Assembly: GCF_046546175.1 (NCBI RefSeq)
Contig: NZ_JBKGYF010000012.1
Location: forward strand, 1 to 32,270
Source of the DNA: Methanohalobium sp046546175
Lineage (GTDB): Archaea; Halobacteriota; Methanosarcinia; Methanosarcinales; Methanosarcinaceae
DNA length: 32,270 nt
Reading direction: 5' to 3'
How positions within the stretch are numbered: position 1 is the first letter of the stretch; the number at the start of each line of letters is the position of its first letter. Below the pieces are notes generated by a model. That model did not search any database, was not told where the DNA came from, and saw only the letters and a list, made by a program, of their open reading frames with translations. Shown piece after piece: positions 15,948 to 23,832 of this stretch. A program made the position numbers and the translations under genes.

Positions 15948-16397
15948 TCAATAAAGTCCCCTTATCCTGTAAACATGGTTTATAATATCTCTTTTGGATA
16001 ATACCCCAACAAGTTTACTGTTTTCCACTACATATAAATGGTTTACTTTATGCTTGACCATCAAATCTGCAGCATGATGCAGATTGGAATCTGTTGTAAG
16101 GGTAAGTGGATGGCGCCCCATGATACCTTTTATGTTTTCACTCATCGATTTTATGGCTACCCTATGAGTATTTTTGGTACCTTTTATCCTGTCAAGTAAA
16201 AGGATTTCCAGGAGGACATCCTGATTGACAACTCCAACAAGCTCATGGTTGTCATTTACAACTGGATAGGTATGGAAATGGTAATTTTTCAGCAATTCCA
16301 GAACATCTTCTATAGTGTCGGTTTCATTTATAGTCACCAGGGATTTAGTCATGATTTCATTTATCTTGACTTCATTAAAATTGTTTTTATCAACCAT
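15948..16397 (-). CDS. Two-CBS-domain protein coupled to the antiporter
   Basis: A 149-residue protein with two CBS domains (VKINEIMTKSLVTINETD.. with PVVNDNHELVGVVNQ; then GIMGRHPLTLTTDSNL.. with VENSKLVGVLSKRDI). It is homologous to 14205-14639 along its whole length. It is the first gene of a CBS-antiporter-CBS-antiporter row and was probably copied as a unit with its antiporter. CBS domains would sense adenine nucleotides or ionic strength and control the exchanger. The stop codon is one base from the antiporter ATG. A minus-strand TATA-like TATATAA lies at about 16433-16440. Confidence 0.85.
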   Translation of the reverse strand: MVDKNNFNEVKINEIMTKSLVTINETDTIEDVLELLKNYHFHTYPVVNDNHELVGVVNQDVLLEILLLDRIKGTKNTHRVAIKSMSENIKGIMGRHPLTLTTDSNLHHAADLMVKHKVNHLYVVENSKLVGVLSKRDIINHVYRIRGLY

Positions 16398-16461
16398 AGA
16401 ATACTCAAAACCCTCATTAAACTGTATTAAATGTTATATATTTTAAGGTAAAGTGAAAATG

Positions 16462-16830
16462 TTAACCATGAATTAATTTTGGCAGACATCGTGTACATAC
16501 CCAGAGACTTTCCATTTCATGACGAAGCGGCATCAGATATCCTGTGGTTTCACCCTGTCCGCATATAAAACAGCTTATTGTACTGTCAGTGTTCTTTTCA
16601 TGGGATTCCGCTTTTTCCTGGTTAAATTCTACCGTATCCCTCTGTTCTATGGTTAATGCTCCAGTAGGACAGACTCCTACGCAAAAACCCATCCCATCAC
16701 AAAGTTCTTCGGATACAACTTTAGCTTTCCCGTCAACCATCTGGATTGCACCTTCTGCACATGGTGTTACACATTTACCGCAGCCGTTGCATTTTTCTTC
16801 ATCAATTTTAACAATATTTCTTTTAACCAT
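16462..16830 (-). CDS. Dicluster ferredoxin with C-terminal zinc-ribbon-like tail
   Basis: A 122-residue iron-sulfur protein. The first 4Fe-4S motif is complete (Cys 14, 17, 20, 24: CNGCGKCVTPC). The second reads CDGMGFCVGVC, in which Met47 replaces the second Cys, leaving Cys 44, 50 and 54. This suits a 3Fe-4S cluster or a cluster with an outside ligand, and similar CDGxGxC motifs are common in such ferredoxins. A further pair of Cys pairs (87/90 and 112/115) forms a likely metal ribbon. It follows the CGGC-domain gene by ten bases, suggesting an electron-transfer pair of unknown partner. Confidence 0.82.
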   Translation of the reverse strand: MVKRNIVKIDEEKCNGCGKCVTPCAEGAIQMVDGKAKVVSEELCDGMGFCVGVCPTGALTIEQRDTVEFNQEKAESHEKNTDSTISCFICGQGETTGYLMPLRHEMESLWVCTRCLPKLIHG

Positions 16831-16840
16831 ATTATCCCTT

Positions 16841-17149
16841 TTAGTGATGGGTGCCTTCGATTACTTTGATTCCATTATCCTTTATTGTCTGTTTTATAGT
16901 TTTTACATAAGGACATTCGGGATAATCATTCATATTCGTCATGCATGAACTCAGATGAACAACATCTGCACCGTATTTTTTGAGTGATTTTGCCAAACGG
17001 TATACACGACGACCCGAACATCCACCACATGTAAAAAACGCTATCATTTCCGCATTATTATCATAATCCTTAAAATAGACTTTTCTGTTATTAAATGCCT
17101 TAAAACACCCTATTCCAGGACAAACTTCTGAAACGGTCTCACATCTCAC
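16841..17149 (-). CDS. CGGC-domain protein with a 5' frameshift
   Basis: A 102-residue reading frame of the CGGC domain family, with CGGCSGRRVYRL at 41-52 and CPGIGCFKAFN near the N-terminus; the family probably binds a metal or cluster. The GTG at 17149 cuts off the expected first beta strand. Upstream bases encode it (KIAVV), but no start codon is in frame. One frame over, an ATG at 17178 (or 17202, behind GGCGGTG) reads up to AAA AAA TAG. One extra A in the six-A run at 17158-17163 would restore a natural N-terminus. So this is a frameshifted gene, a -1 slippage site, or a homopolymer sequencing error. Confidence 0.7.
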   Translation of the reverse strand: MRCETVSEVCPGIGCFKAFNNRKVYFKDYDNNAEMIAFFTCGGCSGRRVYRLAKSLKKYGADVVHLSSCMTNMNDYPECPYVKTIKQTIKDNGIKVIEGTHH

Positions 17150-17261
17150 AACTGCTATTTTTTGATTATTTGTTTCATCTGTGTTGCTAACGCTGTTAAC
17201 ATTAACACCGCCGTTTTTAATATGTCATATTTATAGAACACTAAAAAATAAAGACAAAGGG

Positions 17262-18467
17262 TTATTCATGTTTAGCTACTTCTGCAAGACGAACTCCGAG
17301 TTCCCTGCAAAATTTCAGGTCTTCTTCATCAGGTCTGAATTTGACCTTGAGCCCTTTATCCAGTAGTTCAAAACCACCCTTATCAAGCTCATCTTCTGCT
17401 CTCTGTACTCCTCCACCGCCCCATCCGTATGAACCAAAGACAACCGCTTTTTTACCTTTGGGTTTGAGACCTTTCAGATGGGTCAGAAAACCTGCAACAC
17501 TGTGAAACATACCGTTATTAATGGTTGTTGAACCCAATGCAATCACAGGTGCGTCCAGTATTTCTTTTATTATCAGACTGAGATTGTTTTTGCGAAGGTG
17601 AAGGAGTTCTGTTTCTACACCGGCACTTCTTATACCTTCAAGAACTTCTTTTGCCATCATTTCGGTACTTCCCCACATGGTATCATAGATAACCGGTACT
17701 TTAGGAACCGTTTCACCTGATGCCCAGCTCTTGTAGGCTCTTAAAATATCATCGATATGCTCTTTCCAGATAATCCCGTGTGAAGGCGCAATCATATTGA
17801 ATTCAAGACCCAATTCTTCTGCCTTATCAAAATATTTGAGTACCTGCGAACCAAACGGCATCAGTATATTGGCGTAGTACTCGGCTGCATCATCTATTAC
17901 ATCACCTACATCATAATCAAACCTCTGGGATGTGGCTATATGCTGCCCAAAGGCATCATTTGAAAAAAGTATTTTATCTTCTTTCAGATATGTATGCATG
18001 CTGTCCGGCCAGTGAAGCATCACTGCTTCGATAAACATCAATGTCTTGTTTCCAAGATTTAATTCATCACCTGTACTTACAACTTCAATATCCCAGTTTT
18101 CACAGCCTTCTTCTTTATAATACTCAAATAGACCGGTTTTACCGCGTTTACTGGCATATATTTTTGCACCGGGTGCCAGTTTCATAATCTCGGATAATGA
18201 ACTCGAATGGTCCATTTCCACGTGGTTTGAGATTACATAATCAATTTTTGATGGGTCCACAATCTGTCTGATGGAATTTATCAAGCCTTCCGAAAACTGG
18301 GACTTTACAGTATCAATCAATGCGATTTTATCATCCACTATTAAATAAGAATTATATGTCCCTCCTTTAGGGGTTTCATATCCATGAAAATCACGCAGGT
18401 TCCAGTCAATAACTCCTACTGAATACACACCATCAGCCAGTTTTACAGGACTATATTCATACCCCAC
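17262..18467 (-). CDS. fprA: Flavodiiron protein, F420H2 oxidase type
   Basis: A 401-residue protein. Its N-terminal metallo-beta-lactamase-like domain carries the diiron motif NHVEMDHSS, then HWPDSMHTY, NDAFGQH and PSHGIIW. From about residue 250 a flavodoxin domain follows (PVIYDTMWGSTEMMAKEV; FGSYGWGGGGVQRAEDEL). FprA of methanogens reduces O2 to water with reduced F420 and protects against oxygen. The preferred start is GTG 18467, six bases after AGAGGTG; the longer frame starts with a GTG inside that site. It lies just downstream of a ferritin-like diiron gene, consistent with an oxidative-stress unit. Confidence 0.93.
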   Translation of the reverse strand: MGYEYSPVKLADGVYSVGVIDWNLRDFHGYETPKGGTYNSYLIVDDKIALIDTVKSQFSEGLINSIRQIVDPSKIDYVISNHVEMDHSSSLSEIMKLAPGAKIYASKRGKTGLFEYYKEEGCENWDIEVVSTGDELNLGNKTLMFIEAVMLHWPDSMHTYLKEDKILFSNDAFGQHIATSQRFDYDVGDVIDDAAEYYANILMPFGSQVLKYFDKAEELGLEFNMIAPSHGIIWKEHIDDILRAYKSWASGETVPKVPVIYDTMWGSTEMMAKEVLEGIRSAGVETELLHLRKNNLSLIIKEILDAPVIALGSTTINNGMFHSVAGFLTHLKGLKPKGKKAVVFGSYGWGGGGVQRAEDELDKGGFELLDKGLKVKFRPDEEDLKFCRELGVRLAEVAKHE

Positions 18468-18505
18468 TGATAACACCTCTATTTCTACTAAAATCTAAGT
18501 TTATA

Positions 18506-18994
18506 TCAGGTTTGCATCCTGAAACCAGTGGAAGTATCCAGTAAGCCCTCAATTATTTCATAATGGCCTCTTTCAACAGATGCGATTTTTTCAAAAAAGT
18601 GCTTTTGCTCCATGTCACCGGTCATTTCAGCAAGTTTTTTGTAGAGATCTTCGCTCTTTCGCTCCAAACGCAGTGCTCCAAGAAGCACACCTATTTCATC
18701 AAGCCTGTCATCGAATTCTGAAGAAAAGGATACCTTGAAATCCGGAAGGTCTTCCTCTTCTTCCAGCACAGGTGACATGTCATTCTTGAACTGCGTTAGA
18801 TATTCCTCATGTTTTTTTTCTTCATCTGCCAGATATCTATACATATCCTTTACACCGGGATTTTTTATCTTGGATGCCATGTCAAGATAAAATTCTCTAC
18901 CTTGCTGTTCAAGGGTTATCGCCATATCAATTGCTTCTTCAATTGATTCTATCTTATTAAGGTCTTTGTCGATTTCATCCAGTATATTGCTCAT
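18506..18994 (-). CDS. Ferritin-like diiron protein
   Basis: A 162-residue four-helix-bundle protein of the rubrerythrin/ferritin-like family without a rubredoxin tail. Iron-ligand motifs are EQQGREFYLDMA (about 29-40), DEEKKHEEYL (about 56-65), LERKSEDLYKKL (about 109-120) and SVERGHYEII (about 139-148), giving two Glu-rich ExxH pairs. Such proteins reduce peroxide or store iron. The gene sits 38 bases upstream of fprA on the same strand and probably shares a transcript with it. ATG start at 18994. Confidence 0.87.
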   Translation of the reverse strand: MSNILDEIDKDLNKIESIEEAIDMAITLEQQGREFYLDMASKIKNPGVKDMYRYLADEEKKHEEYLTQFKNDMSPVLEEEEDLPDFKVSFSSEFDDRLDEIGVLLGALRLERKSEDLYKKLAEMTGDMEQKHFFEKIASVERGHYEIIEGLLDTSTGFRMQT

Positions 18995-19300
18995 ATGTTC
19001 ACCTTTAATTCATATTAATAGGTTAATATGTTGTTTATCAAAAATATTATAAATTATTGAATGCTACATATAGATTAGTCCACAGCTCACCCAAGAGAAT
19101 TAATATAATTGTAAATTTAAATAGCTTTCCACCTATCAAATATGCAGATATTTTGTGTCTTGCCTGTGCCCGAAAATTAATTCATAAATTTTTCGATTTA
19201 GAAAACTTTTTATTTAACTGTCAACATTAAGGGATTGGATAACATTTATAAAAATAGACATTTTTCTGTATAATAATTATTTTAATCAAGAGGTAATGTG
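18995..19300. promoter_or_regulatory. Divergent promoter region, ferritin-like gene / inositol-phosphate synthase
   Basis: An AT-rich 306-base gap. On the plus strand, TTTATAAAA at about 19243-19251 is a good TATA box for the inositol-phosphate synthase, and AGAGGT at 19289-19294 is its ribosome site. An imperfect palindrome at 19171-19195 (CGAAAA ... TTTTCG) lies between the two promoters and could be a regulator site. I see no small gene or RNA. Confidence 0.4.
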
Positions 19301-20404
19301 ATGAACAAAATCAAAATCGCAATTGCAGGGATTGGCAACTGTGCGAGTTCATTGATTCAGGGTATCGAGTACTACAGGAAATATAATGATAGAGACGCTA
19401 TTGGTCTGATGCACTGGGAAATCGGAGGTTACAAACCATCTGATATAGAAGTCGTAGCTGCTTTTGATATTGATAAAAGGAAAGTAGGAAAAGATATTTC
19501 TGAGGCTATTTTTGAGTCTCCAAACTGTACTACTGTGTTCTGTGACGATATCCCAGTATCCGGTGTAAAGGTCAGTATGGGCAAAGTGCTGGATGGATAT
19601 TCAGACCATATGAAAAATTACAATGAAAGGAACGCCTTTGTATTAAGTGATGAAAAGGAACCCAATAAAGGAGAGGTCGTCAAAACCCTTAAAGATTCAG
19701 GAGCTGAGATGATTGTTAACTATCTACCTGTGGGTTCTGAAGAAGCAACCAAGTTTTACGCAGAGTGTGCGCTTGAAGCTGGCGTAGCTTTTATAAACAG
19801 TATGCCTGTATTCATTGCAAGTAAGCAAGAATGGTCGGATAAATTCAAGAATAATGGTATCCCTATAATCGGTGATGATATCAAGGCACAGATTGGAGCC
19901 ACAATCGTTCATAGGACATTATCTCATTTATTCAGTAATCGTGGAGTTAAACTGGACAGAACCTATCAGTTAAACACCGGTGGAAACACTGATTTCCTGA
20001 ATATGCTCAACCGAGATAGACTCAATTCCAAAAAAGAATCCAAAACAGAGGCTGTTCAATCAGTTCTTAATGAACGGCTGGACGATGATAATATCCATGT
20101 GGGACCAAGTGACTATGTTGCATGGCAAAAGGATAACAAGGTCTGTTTCCTGAGAATGGAGGGCAGGTTATTCGGAGACGTTCCGATGAATCTTGAAATG
20201 AGATTATCTGTAGAAGATTCTCCCAATTCGGGCGGGGTTGTTATCGATGCTATAAGATGCTGCAAACTTGCCATTGACAGAGGGCAGGGTGGAGTCCTGT
20301 ATTCACCATCTGCATATTTTATGAAGCATCCACCAATCCAGTATTCGGATAATGAAGCCTATGATATGACAAATGAATTCATCAATGGAAAACGGAAGTA
20401 TTGA
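19301..20404 (+). CDS. myo-Inositol-1-phosphate synthase
   Basis: A 367-residue Rossmann enzyme that converts glucose-6-phosphate to inositol-1-phosphate using NAD. It has the N-terminal GIGNCASSLIQG dinucleotide fold, then NYLPVGSEEATKFYAECAL, the GDDIKAQIGATIVHRTLS catalytic stretch and LNTGGNTDFLNM. These match the archaeal/actinobacterial Ino1 type. The product feeds phosphatidylinositol-type archaeal lipids or compatible solutes. Start ATG 19301 follows AGAGGT; a GTG three bases earlier is less well placed. The stop overlaps the start of the DUF429 gene. Confidence 0.93.
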   Translation: MNKIKIAIAGIGNCASSLIQGIEYYRKYNDRDAIGLMHWEIGGYKPSDIEVVAAFDIDKRKVGKDISEAIFESPNCTTVFCDDIPVSGVKVSMGKVLDGYSDHMKNYNERNAFVLSDEKEPNKGEVVKTLKDSGAEMIVNYLPVGSEEATKFYAECALEAGVAFINSMPVFIASKQEWSDKFKNNGIPIIGDDIKAQIGATIVHRTLSHLFSNRGVKLDRTYQLNTGGNTDFLNMLNRDRLNSKKESKTEAVQSVLNERLDDDNIHVGPSDYVAWQKDNKVCFLRMEGRLFGDVPMNLEMRLSVEDSPNSGGVVIDAIRCCKLAIDRGQGGVLYSPSAYFMKHPPIQYSDNEAYDMTNEFINGKRKY

Positions 20405-21237
20405 ACCATCAAATGTCAAACACAACTAAACAAAAGGTATACGGCGTAGATTTCAGTGGTGCAGAAAACGCTTGCCAGAAAATCTGGATTAGTGAAGGAA
20501 CCATTAATGGGGATGATCTGTTAATAAATAACTGCTGGCAAATATCTGATTTTCTGGATGATAAACAAAAAAAAGACAGAAATTCATGTCATAATATTCT
20601 TAAGGATTTTATTGCGAATAACTCTGATGCTATTTTTGGTCTTGATGTACCGTTTGGAGTTCCGGGGTCTCTTACCGGGAACAATAACTGGAAAAGTTTT
20701 ATCCGGAAATTTCCATCGCAGTACAAAACCCCAGAAGATTTTCGGGATTCATGCCGCAAAAAAACCAGATACAAAGAACTCAAACGTTTTACAGATATTG
20801 ATAAAAAAGCCCCATTCTGTGTCTATAATTTACGACTCTATAAACAGACCTTTTACTGTATAAGAGATATTATAAATCCATTAATAGAGGGAAATTATGT
20901 ATCAATCCTGCCTATGCAGTATCCTGAAATGGAAAAATCATGGTTGATTGAAATCTGTCCAGCCTGCACTCTGAAACAGGAAAAACTCTACAATCCTTAC
21001 AAAGGTAAAACTAAAAAGGAACATGTTTCCCGTGCCGGTATAGTTGAGTATTTTAGTAGCATTTTTAAGTTGTCATCTAAAGTTAAAAAATTAGCAATAG
21101 AAGACATCGAAGGGGATGCACTAGATAGTGTTATAGCCTTGGTAGCTACCTTCCGTGCGTTGAATACACTTTCAGATTTCAAATTTTTGAGGGATTTGCC
21201 TGGTATTTATAAAAAAGAAGGATATACTTTTGCCTGA
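20401..21237 (+). CDS. DUF429 protein, predicted RNase H-fold nuclease
   Basis: A 278-residue DUF429 family protein. The family's first strand, YGVDFSG, lies at 14-20, and FGLDVPFGVPG at about 79-89 supplies a second acidic strand. SWLIEICPACTLK and a C-terminal EGDALDSVIALVATF helix follow. The conserved acidic residues and fold type resemble RNase H-like nucleases, but no activity is established to my knowledge. The TTG start at 20401 overlaps the upstream stop; an ATG at 20413 is a possible alternative. Co-transcription with inositol-phosphate synthase may be incidental. Confidence 0.82.
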   Translation: MNHQMSNTTKQKVYGVDFSGAENACQKIWISEGTINGDDLLINNCWQISDFLDDKQKKDRNSCHNILKDFIANNSDAIFGLDVPFGVPGSLTGNNNWKSFIRKFPSQYKTPEDFRDSCRKKTRYKELKRFTDIDKKAPFCVYNLRLYKQTFYCIRDIINPLIEGNYVSILPMQYPEMEKSWLIEICPACTLKQEKLYNPYKGKTKKEHVSRAGIVEYFSSIFKLSSKVKKLAIEDIEGDALDSVIALVATFRALNTLSDFKFLRDLPGIYKKEGYTFA

Positions 21238-21242
21238 AAAAT

Positions 21243-21265
21243 AATAAAGTAAAAATTTCTTTATT
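21243..21265. terminator. Bidirectional stem-loop between convergent genes
   Basis: AATAAAG at 21243-21249 pairs perfectly with CTTTATT at 21259-21265 over a 9-base AT-rich loop, right between the stops of the DUF429 gene and afpA. Confidence 0.45.
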
Positions 21266-21816
21266 TACTTTTGCACACCAAGTATATCATAGAGCTCATC
21301 AGGGCTTCCCAACACATGTATATTTTCCATCTGTGCAAGTTTTTCCGTGTTGGACACATCAATTTCCCGCATTTTGAGATTAAGTTCTCTACCACCTGGA
21401 GCATAGGATTTTAGAGTCCCACGCTTTTGATCGACAGGAAGCATATATATTGGAGTTTGCCCTTTAGCCGTCTGTGCCACTGTATTTGTTACAAGGGTAT
21501 CACCTATTCCATGCACGATTTTAGCCACAGTATTTGATGTTGCAGGTGCTATTATCAAAGCATCATAATGACCTACCTGCAACGGTCCAACAATAAAAGG
21601 TGAATTCGGTCCATTATCGGTTTTAAAATTCGGGAAGTCCTTCTGGATAGTATCCCACATCTGATACCATTTCATTACTGTTTCGCCTTCTTTTGATAGA
21701 AAGACCATGGTTTCAATACTGGATTTATTTTTAATATCAACCATTGTATTGTATGTTTCCTTTATAAGGTCTCCCGAGCCTGTTATACCCCATGCGATTC
21801 GATTTTTCTTAGCCAT
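21265..21816 (-). CDS. afpA: Archaeoflavoprotein AfpA
   Basis: A 183-residue flavoprotein of the HFCD-like fold. N-terminal WGITGSGDLIKET binds phosphate, and APATSNTVAKIVHGIGDTLVTN is the flavin-site signature. AfpA is a methanogen/Archaeoglobus FMN protein reduced by ferredoxin-type donors and able to pass electrons to Isf-type partners. Start ATG 21816 with GGAG seven bases upstream; a GTG at 21822 is less suitable. It is the last gene of a five-gene minus-strand row headed by the cytochrome c gene, and an Isf-like gene is three genes upstream, so an AfpA-Isf electron relay is plausible. Confidence 0.9.
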   Translation of the reverse strand: MAKKNRIAWGITGSGDLIKETYNTMVDIKNKSSIETMVFLSKEGETVMKWYQMWDTIQKDFPNFKTDNGPNSPFIVGPLQVGHYDALIIAPATSNTVAKIVHGIGDTLVTNTVAQTAKGQTPIYMLPVDQKRGTLKSYAPGGRELNLKMREIDVSNTEKLAQMENIHVLGSPDELYDILGVQK

Positions 21817-21837
21817 AACCACACTCCTATAATCAAT

Positions 21838-22413
21838 TTAATAGTTATTATTCCATAGTTCAAAGTAAGCCTGTGGATGTGCGCATGCAGGACATTCTTC
21901 TGGTGCCTCTGTTCCTTCATGAAGATATCCACAATTTCTGCATTTCCATATTACTATTTCATCCTTTTTAAATACTTGTCCGTTGTTAAGATTGCTCATA
22001 AGTGAACGGTAACGGTCCTCATGACCTTTTTCTGCAACTGCAATATTTCTCATTACCGATGCAATTTCAGGAAATCCTTCCTCTTCAGCAACATTTGCAA
22101 ATTCAGGGTACATTTGTGTATTTTCATAATTTTCGCCCTCAGCTGCAGATTCCAAGTTTTGCAGGGTATTACCGATTACACCTGACGGATATGTGGCTGT
22201 TATCTCTGCATCACCTCCCTCCAGGAATTTGTACAGCCTTTTAGCATGTTCTTTTTCATTTTCTGCAGTTTCCATGAATAAAGCTGCAATCTGTTCATAA
22301 CCTTCCTTTTTTGCCTGGGATGCAAAATAGGTGTATCTATTGCGTGCCTGTGATTCTCCTGCAAACGCTGCCAGCAAATTCTTTTCTGTCTGGGTTCCTT
22401 TCAAACTTTCCAT
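21838..22413 (-). CDS. rbr: Rubrerythrin
   Basis: A 191-residue peroxide-reducing protein. The N-terminal diiron four-helix domain has FAGESQARNRYTYFA and ENEKEHAKRLYKFLEGG in its first half, then VAEEEGFPEIASVMRNIAVAEKGHEDRY in its second. The C-terminal rubredoxin domain has CRNCG (about 157-161) and CPAC (about 174-177). It acts in the cytosol as an H2O2 reductase fed by reduced rubredoxin-like or flavoprotein donors. ATG start. It lies 21 bases before afpA and 57 bases after the FNR-type gene, whose product could supply electrons. Confidence 0.94.
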   Translation of the reverse strand: MESLKGTQTEKNLLAAFAGESQARNRYTYFASQAKKEGYEQIAALFMETAENEKEHAKRLYKFLEGGDAEITATYPSGVIGNTLQNLESAAEGENYENTQMYPEFANVAEEEGFPEIASVMRNIAVAEKGHEDRYRSLMSNLNNGQVFKKDEIVIWKCRNCGYLHEGTEAPEECPACAHPQAYFELWNNNY

Positions 22414-22470
22414 TTTTAAACTCCATTTTTAAAGATACAACAAGCTATAAAAATTTAAATTATTTTATAT

Positions 22471-23169
22471 TTAATAACCTGTAAACAGTTCTTTTTTAAT
22501 CCTTTCATCCGGTATTTCAAGATTTTCCAGCATTGATTCCACAGATTTTACCATGCCCGGCGGACCGCACAGGTAATACAAATAATCTTTAAAATCAGGA
22601 ATCTCTCTTGTTATTAAGTTTTCACATATATATTCCCTGCAGCCCTGCCATTCACTTGATGCCCTTGTCAGGGTAAAAACTACTTTCAAGTATTTATTCT
22701 GATTCTCTAGGTTTTCCAGTTCATCCCTGAACACAATATCTTCTTCGGTTTTATTGCTGCTTACCAGCGTGACCATAGTATCAAGTTTCAGATCAGTACA
22801 GTATTTGCAGATACTTATCATAGGTGTGACACCTATTCCGCCGGAAAGAAGCGCGATTTTATCGTATTCACCTTCAAATGTCATCTTCCCATAGGGACCA
22901 TCAATCTTTAGTATGTCACCGGTGTCCGTTGAATCAAGTACATTGGAATATTCATGACCTGTGAGTTTTTTGGTAAACTCCAGATGGTCTTTTTCCGTGG
23001 GGCTGCTGGAAAGGGTAAACGGTTTGCGTACCATCTCTTCACCAACAGGAATAGTTACAAGAATGTATTGTCCGGCTTTATAATCAAAACTTTCCGGTCT
23101 ATTGAACCTAAAACTTTTTACGTCAGGGGTCTGCTGCATGATTTTAGTTATTGGTTCACTGAATTCCAT
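22471..23169 (-). CDS. FAD/NAD(P)-binding oxidoreductase, ferredoxin reductase type
   Basis: A 232-residue FNR-fold protein. It has a flavin-binding strand RKPFTL at 48-53 (the R-x-Y/F-S/T motif), an NAD(P) loop GGIGVTPMISI near 110, a CGPPGM motif near 199, and a C-terminal aromatic Tyr. No 2Fe-2S domain is attached, so a separate protein must be the partner. Candidates are the Isf-like flavoprotein 16 bases upstream and rubrerythrin downstream. It would move electrons between a pyridine nucleotide (or F420) and iron-sulfur or heme proteins; direction is unknown. Confidence 0.88.
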   Translation of the reverse strand: MEFSEPITKIMQQTPDVKSFRFNRPESFDYKAGQYILVTIPVGEEMVRKPFTLSSSPTEKDHLEFTKKLTGHEYSNVLDSTDTGDILKIDGPYGKMTFEGEYDKIALLSGGIGVTPMISICKYCTDLKLDTMVTLVSSNKTEEDIVFRDELENLENQNKYLKVVFTLTRASSEWQGCREYICENLITREIPDFKDYLYYLCGPPGMVKSVESMLENLEIPDERIKKELFTGY

Positions 23170-23185
23170 AACTCATTATCCCCAG

Positions 23186-23818
23186 TTATTCCGGCTTTTC
23201 TATCTGCTTCATCAGAACTGCAGTTTTTATCAGCTTATTCACGGTCCTTCTTAGACTCCTGAGACCTTCTTCATCTTCAGATGCTCCTTCTGCACCTTTA
23301 TCCCTTGACCAAAACGTTCCCCCCAGATTTGACCCGAATGAACCACCTGACACAGGTAGCATTTCATTAATCACATAAAAGTTGTGAATTACCTGTATTG
23401 CCGGTTCCTGACCTCCTAAACGGTCGCCACCTACTGCTGTAGCTGCACCGACTTTGTTTAAAAAAACCTTGGGATCACGGGCAACAACCGCACGACATCT
23501 ATCCAGAATAGTTTTAGTCTGTGCACTGAGTGTACCCTGGTAGGCGGGTGTTCCTATAATCCATGCATCAGCCCATATCATCTTGTCATACAGCTCTACA
23601 ATATCATCCTTATGAATGCAACCCTTCTTTGTTCTTACACAGTAATCACAATGGATACAGAACTTCAATTCCTTTCCACTGGTAGAGAAATAATCAGTCT
23701 TAACTGAATGTTTTTCTTCAGCATATCTTAAAGCTTCCTGGATGATATAATCAGTAGCTTTTTTTCTGGGACTGCCTGATATACCCAGAAGTTTTATTGG
23801 TTCACCATTACCAGACAT
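23186..23818 (-). CDS. Iron-sulfur flavoprotein (Isf-like), FMN reductase family
   Basis: A 210-residue flavodoxin-like protein with the N-terminal phosphate loop GISGSPRKKATDY (12-24) and the compact cluster motif Cys54, 57, 60, 67 (CIHCDYCVRTKKGC). This nearly matches the CX2CX2CX5C motif of Methanosarcina Isf. GTPAYQGTLSAQTKTILDR follows as the flavin-site loop. Isf proteins carry FMN and one 4Fe-4S cluster and reduce O2 and peroxide, or accept ferredoxin electrons. It lies between the cytochrome c gene (14 bases away) and the FNR-type gene (16 bases), so a shared electron path is likely. Confidence 0.88.
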   Translation of the reverse strand: MSGNGEPIKLLGISGSPRKKATDYIIQEALRYAEEKHSVKTDYFSTSGKELKFCIHCDYCVRTKKGCIHKDDIVELYDKMIWADAWIIGTPAYQGTLSAQTKTILDRCRAVVARDPKVFLNKVGAATAVGGDRLGGQEPAIQVIHNFYVINEMLPVSGGSFGSNLGGTFWSRDKGAEGASEDEEGLRSLRRTVNKLIKTAVLMKQIEKPE

Positions 23819-23832
23819 ACTAACCTCACTGT

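Noticed and set aside
19171..19195. Palindrome as an intrinsic terminator
   Set aside because: It lies between divergent genes rather than after a gene, and its stem is imperfect and A/T-only apart from the CG ends; an operator or chance is more likely.
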